A DNA stretch of 36,399 nucleotides from Actinopolymorpha alba DSM 45243. Lineage in GTDB: Bacteria > Actinomycetota > Actinomycetes > Propionibacteriales > Actinopolymorphaceae. Where the stretch lies: positions 1 to 36,399 of the forward strand of contig NZ_KB892798.1 of the NCBI RefSeq assembly GCF_000373925.1, in the 5' to 3' direction. The notes under the pieces were generated by a model, which saw nothing but the letters and a program-made list of their open reading frames with translations, was not told where the DNA came from and did not search any database. Positions 23,581 through 31,928 of the stretch are shown one piece after another (the stretch's first letter is position 1; each line of letters begins with the position of its first letter). A program made the position numbers and the translations under genes.

Positions 23581-26214
23581 CTATCGACTCAGGTGCTCTG
23601 TCACCTGCTGCGCGGACACGGGGGTGGACGGTCCGTGGTACATCGCGTTGAAGATCAGCTTGAACGTGCCACGGGTCCACGTACGGAATTCGACCTGGCT
23701 GCCGTACGTCACGACATACCCCTCACCGACCTGGTGGGAGATGATGTTCGCCTGGCCCTTGATGTAGTCCTCGCCCAGGAGCCAGCCGCTGGCGAGTACG
23801 TCCGAATCCGGATACCTCGAGACCACCGTGCTCGACGCGCCCGGCTCGAGGCGGAAGGCCTCGTCGCTTTCGAAGAAGACCGGCCAGTTCTCAGGCATTC
23901 CCCACGCCACTGGGCTGGAGAGATCGAACTCCTGGTTGAGCAGCGACCCAGGCGAGTAGAACTCCTTCTCGTCCTCGGGAAGCACCGGCTCGATCGGCAG
24001 GTCGAGGAGTTCGGCCGTGCCGGCGACGGAGTTGCCGAGCGACAGGAGCGTGCCGCCATCCTCGACGAAGTCCTTCAGCTTGCGCCAGCCAGTCTCGCCG
24101 ACGCCGTACGCCCAGGAGAATTCGGGTGGATTCTTCGCCGGGTCGAGGCCGTTGATGATCCGGTTCTTCGTCATGCCTTGCGGTAGGACGATCACGTCGT
24201 ACTTGTCCTTCAGGTCACCCTCGAAATCCTGTGCTGACACGACTTCGTGGTTGATGCCGTACTGCTCGAACAACCACATCAGCCAGCCGCCGGGAATGTT
24301 GTTAGCCCCGCGGTGGAGGCCCACCCGGGTGCCCGACTTGAGTTCGAACGCCCGCACCTGTGGTGCGGTGTCGACTCCGTAGAACGGCACGCCTGTCTGG
24401 TCCGCGACCTTCTCCAGGACCTGCCGTGCCTGCGGAGACGGGGGTAGGACGAAGGTGCCAGGTGCGAAGGTTCGCCCGGCCGCTTCGAATTCGTCAGCCG
24501 CACGAAGGGTTGGTACGCCCGCCTTCTGGAGTTCGGACACCAGCCGGAAAGCACCGTATGACTCGGGTCCGACCAGGTAGGCGCCCTTGGGCGGTGGCGG
24601 AGCGGCAATCGTGCCGGGCTTCACGCTGGCCACGCGTTCGAGCGCCGCGGTGAACTCCCCTTGCGCGGTGTCGACGGACACCCCCATCAGCATCGGTAGC
24701 GTGTGCCCGGCGATGTCGTAGGGCGGCAGCGGCGGACCGCCTTCGTACTCGCGAAGATCCGGATACACCTGCTTCTCGAGCATCGACTTGGCGAACGATC
24801 CGAACGGCTGGGCCAGCTTGACCACCCACGAACCAGCCGGGTATTCCTTACCGCCACTGGTGAAGGCGGCGGTGGCTCGGTGGATCTCCACCTCGGCGGT
24901 CTGCAAGATCTTCAGCAGCTCGTACGTCGCATACGGGTCGCGCTGGTCAGCCGGAATCACGAACGCGTATGGTCCCTTGTCGCGGTTCACCCAGTCGCGC
25001 TGCACCTGGTAGAAGTTGTAGAGCCATTCGGAGTGGTAGCGCGCGACGTACTTCATGCCGGCGAATGCGGCGGTGTCGCCGTAGTCGACGATCTGCTTCA
25101 GGGTCCAGGTGCCCTTGGAGTACGGCGCCGGGAAGTTGACCTTGGGTTCCTGCGGGCCGATGGGTACGTCAGGCCCGCGTGGGTTGACGTAGGTGTCGGC
25201 GAGGTTGACGCTGGCGATCTCGGTGAGGATGCGCGGTTGCCCGTGGTAGACCATGTACATCCGGGCTGGCGTCCAGTAGTCGTAGACGGCGTTCCAGATG
25301 ACGCCTTCCTTACCTTCCGCCGCGAGCGCCTGCGCCATCTCGTTGCCGACCGTGTTGGTGGCCTGAACGAGGAGCGGGTGGATGTTCGGGTCGAACGGAT
25401 CGAGGTACGGCGGCACGAACATCCGGGCTCCGGTCGCTCCCATCTGATGCATGTCGTGGGTGATCACGGGCTTGTATTTGTTCTGCAACTGGACCGCGAG
25501 CTGGGTCTCCTTCTGGGTGAACATGAACCAGTCGCGGTTGTCGTCGTGCCCGATGTACTTGTGGTAGAGGTCGGGATAGGTGCGGTTGTAGGGCGTGCCC
25601 TTCGTGTCGTACCAATGGTTGACGACGAGTTCCTGACCGTCAGGATTCTGGGACGGCACGACCAGCACCACGGAGTTGTCGAGGATCTCCTTGATGTCCG
25701 CGGAGTTCTCGGTCGCGAGCCGGTGGACGATGTTGGGCACGGCCTGACCGGTGCCGACCTCCGTCGAGTGGATGCTCGCGAAGAGCAGGTAGAACGGCCG
25801 TCCTTCTTCGGACAGCTTCTTCGCCTCGGCCGGAGAGAGCCCGCGTGGATTGGCGAGCCGGCGGTTGATCTCGACGAGGCGGTCGATCCGCTTGAGGTTC
25901 TTCGGCGAGCTGATGGTCAGCATCGCGTAGTCGTTGCCGAGGGTGGTGTCCCCGAGCTTCTGGTAGGTCAACCGATCGGTGCGCTTGGCCAGCAGTTGGA
26001 AGTACGTCAGCATGTCCGGATAGCGGGCAAGCTCGCCCGCGGTTCCCATCTCGAAACCGAAGTACTGCTCTGGGGTGGGAACACTTGCCGCCGCGACGTT
26101 CGGAACCACTTCGGTGAGTGCGGCAGGGGCGGACATCGGTGACGCGCCGGCTGGGACGAGTACTGCGAGCGAGGCGACGAGAGGGATCGCCAGCCGCCGT
26201 AATGAAGCGCGCAT
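23581..26214 (-). CDS. Large secreted M14-family zinc carboxypeptidase
   Basis: An 877-residue exported metallopeptidase. It has a signal peptide (MRASLRRLAIPLVASLAVLV, cleavage in the following Ala-rich part) and an M14 catalytic domain from about residue 50 to 400. Likely zinc ligands are His149 and Glu152 in ASIHSTEVGTGQ and His256 in THDMHQMG; the likely catalytic Glu is at 332 in ILTEIASVN. SQNPDGQELV and NRDWFMFTQ are further family signatures. The C-terminal part (about 640-780: YDVIVLPQGMTKN, FVEDGGTLLSLGNS) looks like a class I glutamine-amidotransferase-like fold, as in other long M14 proteins of this group. The ATG is preceded by AAAGGAGGG. It is a single gene with its own terminator. 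Substrate unknown; peptide or amino-acyl substrates outside the cell are expected. Confidence 0.9.
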   Translation of the reverse strand: MRASLRRLAIPLVASLAVLVPAGASPMSAPAALTEVVPNVAAASVPTPEQYFGFEMGTAGELARYPDMLTYFQLLAKRTDRLTYQKLGDTTLGNDYAMLTISSPKNLKRIDRLVEINRRLANPRGLSPAEAKKLSEEGRPFYLLFASIHSTEVGTGQAVPNIVHRLATENSADIKEILDNSVVLVVPSQNPDGQELVVNHWYDTKGTPYNRTYPDLYHKYIGHDDNRDWFMFTQKETQLAVQLQNKYKPVITHDMHQMGATGARMFVPPYLDPFDPNIHPLLVQATNTVGNEMAQALAAEGKEGVIWNAVYDYWTPARMYMVYHGQPRILTEIASVNLADTYVNPRGPDVPIGPQEPKVNFPAPYSKGTWTLKQIVDYGDTAAFAGMKYVARYHSEWLYNFYQVQRDWVNRDKGPYAFVIPADQRDPYATYELLKILQTAEVEIHRATAAFTSGGKEYPAGSWVVKLAQPFGSFAKSMLEKQVYPDLREYEGGPPLPPYDIAGHTLPMLMGVSVDTAQGEFTAALERVASVKPGTIAAPPPPKGAYLVGPESYGAFRLVSELQKAGVPTLRAADEFEAAGRTFAPGTFVLPPSPQARQVLEKVADQTGVPFYGVDTAPQVRAFELKSGTRVGLHRGANNIPGGWLMWLFEQYGINHEVVSAQDFEGDLKDKYDVIVLPQGMTKNRIINGLDPAKNPPEFSWAYGVGETGWRKLKDFVEDGGTLLSLGNSVAGTAELLDLPIEPVLPEDEKEFYSPGSLLNQEFDLSSPVAWGMPENWPVFFESDEAFRLEPGASSTVVSRYPDSDVLASGWLLGEDYIKGQANIISHQVGEGYVVTYGSQVEFRTWTRGTFKLIFNAMYHGPSTPVSAQQVTEHLSR

Positions 26215-26576
26215 GACCCTCCTTTATTCAGTTCTAGGTCTGGTGAGCTTCCCGGCATGCGGGAGAGCGGTTACCTGACTGCGTATTCAGCTATAACAGC
26301 CAGGGAACGCCACGACCAGGTCTGAGAGAAATGATCAACAAGGAGTTAACGCGGGCGGGGTTGCTCGGAGCCGCTGGTACTCGCCGCGAAGGATGTGGCG
26401 GAGAGTGGGTGTGCTCGCTCTGTGTGACGGACCGGTGGGGCGTACGGCGAACGGACGAGAAGCATAGTCAGAGCAGAGCGGACTCATAAGCGGCTTCTGT
26501 CAATCTGGGCGCAGATGGTCGCAGGGCCGAGTGGGGGCGATCTGTCCACCACCGGAGCATAGGAGGGACACGCATC
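26215..26576. other. Divergent intergenic region between the M14 and I36 genes
   Basis: No gene is seen in these 362 bases. The region should carry promoters for the leftward peptidase and the rightward inhibitor gene. On the minus strand an A/T-rich TATAGC (about 26293-26298) is a possible -10 for the peptidase, without a clear -35. AGGAGGG at 26561-26567 is the ribosome binding site of the inhibitor gene. Confidence 0.4.
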
Positions 26577-27047
26577 GTGCAAAGACGAGTCCGTTTCAAG
26601 CAATCTCTCTCTGTACTCCTCACCACGCTCGGGTTGAGTCTTGGTGGGATGGTGTTAGTCGCTGCGGCACCGGCGAGCGGCGAAACGCTCGACCCGATGG
26701 TGGCAATCGCACCGGACTCCACGCCGGATGTCACGCCAGCTGGCTACTACGACTGCCCGGCCGGTTACCTGTGCGCCTGGGTTGATACCGATTACCGAGG
26801 GAGGATGGGGCAGTGGTCTGGTAATAACCGTCACTGGTCCGCGTTCTCGAACTCGACTTGTCAGACCGGAAGTTGGAACGACTGCGCTTCTTCGGCGAGG
26901 AATAACGGCCGATACTGCGACGTATTAATGTATGAACATGCCGGCTACGGGGGCACCCCCTGGTTGCTCTGGCGTGGCGAGGGGCAGAGCAATTTGGGTC
27001 GGCGGGGCGCGAACGACAAGATCAGCTCGAATTCGTGGTCGTGCTGA
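26577..27047 (+). CDS. Secreted peptidase inhibitor, family I36 / beta-gamma-crystallin-like
   Basis: A 156-residue exported protein. A signal peptide (basic RRVRFKQS then LLTTLGLSLGGMVLVAAAPA) is followed by a short propeptide-like region and a domain starting YDCPAGYLCAWVDTDYRG. The latter is the hallmark of I36 inhibitors such as Streptomyces metalloproteinase inhibitor and related crystallin-fold proteins; a second half repeats the pattern (YCDVLMYEHAGYGG, LWRGEG). The mature part has six cysteines, so three disulfides are possible. GTG 26577 is preceded by AGGAGGG. Its neighbour across the divergent region is a zinc peptidase, an interesting but unproven inhibitor/peptidase pairing. The lipoprotein gene starts four bases after the stop. 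Confidence 0.8.
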   Translation: MQRRVRFKQSLSVLLTTLGLSLGGMVLVAAAPASGETLDPMVAIAPDSTPDVTPAGYYDCPAGYLCAWVDTDYRGRMGQWSGNNRHWSAFSNSTCQTGSWNDCASSARNNGRYCDVLMYEHAGYGGTPWLLWRGEGQSNLGRRGANDKISSNSWSC

Positions 27048-27051
27048 GCGC

Positions 27052-27993
27052 ATGGGCTCGACGCGGGGCATGATGGTGACCGCGTGTCTCGCGGTGGTAC
27101 TGGTGGCGCTCGCTGGGTGTCAGAGTGTGACTCCCGCGAGCGTCACCACCCCGAGGGCGGCGGTAACTAACGTCAATAGATCCTTTGAGATCGTGACGAA
27201 GACGGGATCGTTTCCGGCCGAAAGGCAGATCGTCTCTTTGGCGGAAGAGAAGATTATTAGTCGATGCATGGCAAGGAAGGGTCTGTCATATCGTCCCAGA
27301 CGTGTCGGGAAACCCGAATCTTCGTCCGACGCCGATGGGGCCCTCGCGGAGTCGCGGATCCGTCGCAACGGATATGGACTCTTCGGCAAAATTGAGGGTG
27401 ACGACCCCACTGGCCAAAGTGGGGGCAGTGCTGGCGGAGATGTTCCGGGCGTCGACAGTTCTCTCTACGACGTGACACTTCTTGGGACTGAGGGAGCCAG
27501 ACGGTCGATTCGATTGCCGTCCGGAATCGAGATCACTTTTCCTGGCGATGGCTGTATCGCCGAAGCCAGAGGCGAACTCTTCAAGGATGTCATGACAGGC
27601 GCCAGAGTTGTCCATGTTCCGCAGGACATCGAGCGGACATTGGCCGCCCGGGTGCGGAGTGACAGCTCGTTCAAAGTTGCGATGGGTCGCTGGAGTAGGT
27701 GCATGACGCGGCGGGGGTACGAGTACTCCTCGCCCGAGGCCGCGCGGGAAGACCTCCAAAGGCAGTACGCAAGAGCCGGCGCCACTCGGGTGCTGCGGCA
27801 ACGTGAGATCGAGGTCGCGGTCGCGGACGTTGAGTGCGCCCGCCGAAACCAGATCCCGAGGCTGATTTCGGATCTCGAACGAAAGTACTTCGACGCCCTG
27901 CCAACGAGCGTGCGGACTGCCCTGGAAGTCGTCGCGGAGGAATGGTCCAGCGCGGTTGCGACCAGTAGACGTGTCATCGGACAGCACGGTTAG
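27052..27993 (+). CDS. Lipoprotein with two Cys-Met motifs
   Basis: A 313-residue lipoprotein: signal sequence TRGMMVTACLAVVLVALAGC with the lipobox Cys at residue 23. The mature part has two copies of a Cys-Met motif followed by an aromatic-ending stretch (SRCMARKGLSYRP, SRCMTRRGYEYSS), and later another Cys (VECARRNQ), a pattern seen in uncharacterised actinobacterial lipoproteins. The ATG lies four bases after the I36 stop with no ribosome binding site of its own, so translation is probably coupled to the inhibitor gene; a longer upstream open frame overlaps that gene and is rejected. Its 3' end overlaps the convergent regulator gene by 20 bases. Function unknown. Confidence 0.75.
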   Translation: MGSTRGMMVTACLAVVLVALAGCQSVTPASVTTPRAAVTNVNRSFEIVTKTGSFPAERQIVSLAEEKIISRCMARKGLSYRPRRVGKPESSSDADGALAESRIRRNGYGLFGKIEGDDPTGQSGGSAGGDVPGVDSSLYDVTLLGTEGARRSIRLPSGIEITFPGDGCIAEARGELFKDVMTGARVVHVPQDIERTLAARVRSDSSFKVAMGRWSRCMTRRGYEYSSPEAAREDLQRQYARAGATRVLRQREIEVAVADVECARRNQIPRLISDLERKYFDALPTSVRTALEVVAEEWSSAVATSRRVIGQHG

Positions 27994-30784
27994 CGGCCAG
28001 GCCGTCGGTGTTCCGCAGGATCTCGAGCGCCTGACGTTTGCTGGCTCGGGCCTGTTCGTGGTTCCCAACGGCATGGTGAGCGGTCCCGAGGTGCCAGCGG
28101 AAGTCAGCTTCGAAATGACGTTGTCCTGCCAGGCAGACCAACGGTAGTGCGCGTTCGAAGGAGTCGATGGCCCGTGCGGGATCTCCCGCATGCAGCTGGG
28201 TCTTGCCGATCGTGCCAAGAACGAGACCTTCCCCGCCGACGGACTTCTCGGATCGGTAAAGGTTCAGTGCCTCGTCGAGGTGCTCCAGGGCCTCCTCACA
28301 TTGCCCTTCCTGGGCAAGGGTTTCGGCCAGGTTGCTGAGGATGGCGGCCTGAGCCTCTCGGTGGCCGAGGCGGCGACGGATATCGAGCGCCTGCCGATAG
28401 TTGTCTAACGCCAGGTTGGGGTCCCCGTGCTGGGACCACAGGTTGCCGATGATGTTCAGCGTCGCCGCTTGACTGATCGGGTCGCGGTTCAGTGTCCAGT
28501 AGCGCATTGCTTGTTCGGCGTGCTCGAGTGCGGCTTCGACCTGACCGGTGTTCATGTACCCGATGGCGAGGTCGTTGGTCGCCTGCGCCAACCCGCGCTC
28601 GTCCCCGGTGGTCCTGGCGGCGTCGATGGCCAGCCGGGCGAGTTCGATGAGGGTCCGTTGGCGGTGGCGCACGTTCAGCGGGCCGGCGGCCGCGGCGGAC
28701 AGCCCGACGACGATGGGGTGATGTTCGGGATCGCTGATCGCCTGGTTGGCGACCGCCAACAGATTCGCGACCTCGGCGTCGACCCAGGCCGCGGCGACGG
28801 CCCGAGCCGCGAACGTCGATCCCGAACTCCTCAGCTCGCCGGCAAGGATCCCGATGGACGAACGGTCCTCAGTCGCCGGTGAGAGGACGTCGGCCGCATT
28901 GCGCGTCGTACCCAGGTAGTAGTGGAATCCTCGCTGGATCGCTTCGAGGCGATCGGAGCCATCCAACTCGGCATCCGCGAGGTCACGGGCGTAAAGGCGA
29001 ACGAGGTCGTGGAAGCGGTAGCGAAGCTGGCCGGTCTCGTCGTTCCGGCTCGGATGGAGGAGACGGGCGTCGGCCAACGTCTCCACGAGGTCGTCAGCGA
29101 TGTCGGCCGGTGTGTCGAGCAGGGCCCCGGCCACTGACGAGGTGAAGTCCGGAAGGTCGAGGCAGCCGAGTAACTGGAACATGCGTTGCGCCTTGCCGGT
29201 CAGACCCTGGTAGCTCGTCGCCAGGCTGGTGCGGACGGCAAGATCACCCGCGACGAGTTCGTCCAGCCGGCGCCGCTCGTCGGAAAGCCGGTCGACCAGC
29301 CGGGACAGCGACCAGTGTGGGCGAGCCGCGAGGCGGGCCGCGGCGATCCGGAGGGCCAGCGGCAGATGGCCACAGAGGTCGGCGATCTCCTTCGCCGCCG
29401 GGACGTCCTCGGCGACTCTTGCCGGCCCGACAACCCGGGTGAGGAGGTCGGCGGCCGCCTGCTCCTGGAGGACGTCCAGCTCGATGTGGTGCGCTCCTTC
29501 GAGCGCGCCGAGGCGGGTACGACTGGTGATGAGCGCCGCACATGACGGACTACCTGGCAGGAGTGGGCGGATCTGGCGTTCGCTGGCCGCGTTGTCGAGT
29601 ACGACGAGGACGCGTCGATCGGCCACCAGATCTCGATAGATCGTCGCGCACTCGGCGAGTTCGTCGGGGATACCGCCGCCGTCGACCCCGAGGGCGCGCA
29701 GGAATCGCTCGAGGACGGCGGCCGGCTCGAGGGGTGACTGACCAGCGCCGCGCAGGTCGACGTACAGCTGACCATCCGGGAACTCCGAGCGCAGCCGGTG
29801 GGCGCAGTGGACCGCGAGAGCGGTCTTGCCGATGCCGCCGGGTCCCGCGATCGCGGCGACCACGGTCGAAGCGGCCGGTTTGCCTGACTCCCTGGAGATC
29901 AGTCGCCCCAGCTCGGCCGCCTGCTGGTCGCGGCCGGTGAAGTCGGCAATGTCAAGGGGGAGTTGACATGGCGAGCGCGGCGACGGCGACGTTGGCAGCA
30001 CCGCTGAGAACGGCGGGCTGTCGGCCGACGCCAGTTGGGCGAGGTCCGGATCGCTGTGGAGGATGCGCTGCTCGAGCTGTTGAAGCTGGGCGCTGGGGTC
30101 GAGGCCGAGCTCGTCGCGGAGAACCCTCCGGCCCCGGTGATAAAGGTGGAGCGCGTCGGCCTGCCGGCCGGAACGATAGAGCGCGAGCATCAGGTGGCCA
30201 CGCAACGACTCGCGGAGCGGGTGCTCGGTGACCAGTCCGGTGAGTTCGCCAATGAGCTGACTGTGCCGGCCAAGCGCCAGGTCGGCGATGATCCGGTCCT
30301 CGACGACGGCCAGCCGGCGTTCGTCCAAGCGGGGGCGCTCGGTGCGGACGATGGGTTCGGCGGCGTCACCAAGGGCTGGGCCACGCCACGGCTTGAGCGC
30401 CGTACGAAGAAGTGTGGCCGCGTCGGCGTGGTGGCCGGCGGCGAGGGCGGCGCGTCCGTCGGCCGCTCGATCCTCGAAGCTGGCCAGGTCGGACTCGCTG
30501 GGTTCGACCCTCAGGACGTAGCCAGGCGAGCGGAACTGGATCCGAGGTCGGCGGCTTACGCGATCGCCCAGGGCGCGCCGTAGCTGGGACACCAACTGCT
30601 GGATCTGGCTGGTCACGGTCTCCGGAGGCTCGTCCCATAATGCGGAGATCAGCTTCGGGACGGCGACGACATGATTGGCGTTCATCACGAGGACGGCGAG
30701 CAGCGCTCGCTGCTTCGGGCCGCCGAGTGGGACGGGTTCTCCCCTCTGACGCACCTCGACTGGTCCGAGAATCCGGAACTCCAT
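27974..30784 (-). CDS. AfsR/SARP-type transcriptional regulator with NB-ARC and TPR domains
   Basis: A 936-residue STAND-class regulator. Residues 1-95 are an OmpR-like winged helix (FRILGPVEVRQRGEPVPLGG, KQRALLAVLVMNANHVV), 100-245 a bacterial transcriptional activator domain (BTAD; LRESLRGHLMLALYRSGRQA), 275-560 an NB-ARC ATPase with Walker A GPGGIGKT at 314-321, Walker B VLVVLDN at 392-398 and the GLPL-like HLPLAL, and about 720-930 TPR repeats (ALEHAEQAMRYW, ALDNYRQALDIRRRLG, ALEHLDEALNLYR). Streptomyces AfsR has this architecture and is phosphorylated by kinases to activate secondary metabolism; no biosynthetic cluster is visible here. GGGGG lies about seven bases before the ATG. Target genes unknown. 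Confidence 0.93.
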   Translation of the reverse strand: MEFRILGPVEVRQRGEPVPLGGPKQRALLAVLVMNANHVVAVPKLISALWDEPPETVTSQIQQLVSQLRRALGDRVSRRPRIQFRSPGYVLRVEPSESDLASFEDRAADGRAALAAGHHADAATLLRTALKPWRGPALGDAAEPIVRTERPRLDERRLAVVEDRIIADLALGRHSQLIGELTGLVTEHPLRESLRGHLMLALYRSGRQADALHLYHRGRRVLRDELGLDPSAQLQQLEQRILHSDPDLAQLASADSPPFSAVLPTSPSPRSPCQLPLDIADFTGRDQQAAELGRLISRESGKPAASTVVAAIAGPGGIGKTALAVHCAHRLRSEFPDGQLYVDLRGAGQSPLEPAAVLERFLRALGVDGGGIPDELAECATIYRDLVADRRVLVVLDNAASERQIRPLLPGSPSCAALITSRTRLGALEGAHHIELDVLQEQAAADLLTRVVGPARVAEDVPAAKEIADLCGHLPLALRIAAARLAARPHWSLSRLVDRLSDERRRLDELVAGDLAVRTSLATSYQGLTGKAQRMFQLLGCLDLPDFTSSVAGALLDTPADIADDLVETLADARLLHPSRNDETGQLRYRFHDLVRLYARDLADAELDGSDRLEAIQRGFHYYLGTTRNAADVLSPATEDRSSIGILAGELRSSGSTFAARAVAAAWVDAEVANLLAVANQAISDPEHHPIVVGLSAAAAGPLNVRHRQRTLIELARLAIDAARTTGDERGLAQATNDLAIGYMNTGQVEAALEHAEQAMRYWTLNRDPISQAATLNIIGNLWSQHGDPNLALDNYRQALDIRRRLGHREAQAAILSNLAETLAQEGQCEEALEHLDEALNLYRSEKSVGGEGLVLGTIGKTQLHAGDPARAIDSFERALPLVCLAGQRHFEADFRWHLGTAHHAVGNHEQARASKRQALEILRNTDGLAANRAVR

Positions 30785-30946
30785 GGTCTGCCCCCGCTGC
30801 GCATGGTGATCAGGCGTGCAAGATCATTGTCGACCAGTCTGGACTGCGCCCGGCGCCGCGAACCAGCGCCAACCGGCGGTCCGGGGCAATCCGCTGCCAT
30901 AGCGAGACCAAAGCGATGCCAAAGCGGGACTGTCCAGGCTGTACGG

Positions 30947-31912
30947 ATGGACACCAATCTGGCCAGGACGACTGGCGACCGAAGGTCTGGTAGGTCGGCC
31001 CTCGTACTGCTCGTCGTGGTGGTGCTGCTACTCGCCGTGGCGGGGACCGCGTGGTTGGCCGTCTGGAGCATCTTCGTCAAACCGCGACCTGTGGATGGGT
31101 ACCCGGACGCCGGGGCGGCGCGGGAGGCGTGCGCGGGGCGCCGGGCATACTTCCCCGACGCCGCGCCGTATGACGGTCGAGGTCCGCATGCGGTACGCGT
31201 CATGCTCGAGAAGCTGGACGCTGGCAGTGGCCGGTCCGCGTACTCCACACTCTTCCTGCGTCCACCTCCCGGGCAGCGTTCTCCGGCGCACCTCAATCCA
31301 CCCAAGGCTGAGGACGTCCAGCTGATCGCCTGCCTGAAACAAACCAGCGCTGGTCGGCAGGTGGAGTCCTGCGAGTTCGACAGTGGTCCTTCTGGTGCCG
31401 TCCCGATGTATGCGGCGGCGTACGCGGTCACCGTGTACGAAGCCCGCACCGGCGAAAGGCTCGGAACCAACACCATCTCCGACGCCGAGCAGACCCGGTG
31501 CCCGGGATTCGCGGTCGTGGACGACAAGGAACCCAAGCTCTACGCCGAACCCAGCGTCCGGCAGGTCGAGAAGGCGCTGTCGGAGTTCACGTCAGTCGCC
31601 CCGCCGATCTGGCCCGCGGCACCGCAGCAGGTCGATGTCCTGCTCGAGGTCGAAGGAAAGGGCAAGGCGCTCATCGTGACGTGGGCGGTTCCGACCAGCG
31701 AACGGATGCACGAGGGTACGCAAGAGTACGTGAAGTTGCCCTGGCGCATGCGGCTCACCGGCGAGGAGGGCTGGTTCGTCAGCGTACGGGTCGGGATGCC
31801 GCTCACGACTGGTCCCGCCCAACCAGAGGCCACCTGCCGGGTCAGCATCAACGGCAAGGAGGTGCGCACCGAGACCGGATTCAGGGCCAGCTGTGACCAC
31901 CAGGTGCAGTGA
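30947..31912 (+). CDS. Single-pass membrane protein with an extracytoplasmic domain
   Basis: A 321-residue protein with a short basic N-terminus, one transmembrane helix (about 18-42: ALVLLVVVVLLLAVAGTAWL) and a beta-rich outer domain with four cysteines (AREACAGRR, LIACLKQ, VESCEFDS, TRCPGFAVV). The pattern LIACLKQTSAGRQVESCEF followed by AYAVTVYEARTG is seen in uncharacterised actinobacterial membrane proteins. ATG 30947 is selected as the last start before the membrane helix; no strong ribosome binding site is seen. The gene is divergent from the AfsR-like regulator (162-base gap) and ends 16 bases from the convergent valS stop. I cannot name the family. Confidence 0.75.
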   Translation: MDTNLARTTGDRRSGRSALVLLVVVVLLLAVAGTAWLAVWSIFVKPRPVDGYPDAGAAREACAGRRAYFPDAAPYDGRGPHAVRVMLEKLDAGSGRSAYSTLFLRPPPGQRSPAHLNPPKAEDVQLIACLKQTSAGRQVESCEFDSGPSGAVPMYAAAYAVTVYEARTGERLGTNTISDAEQTRCPGFAVVDDKEPKLYAEPSVRQVEKALSEFTSVAPPIWPAAPQQVDVLLEVEGKGKALIVTWAVPTSERMHEGTQEYVKLPWRMRLTGEEGWFVSVRVGMPLTTGPAQPEATCRVSINGKEVRTETGFRASCDHQVQ

Positions 31913-31928
31913 CAACGGCGACGAGTGC

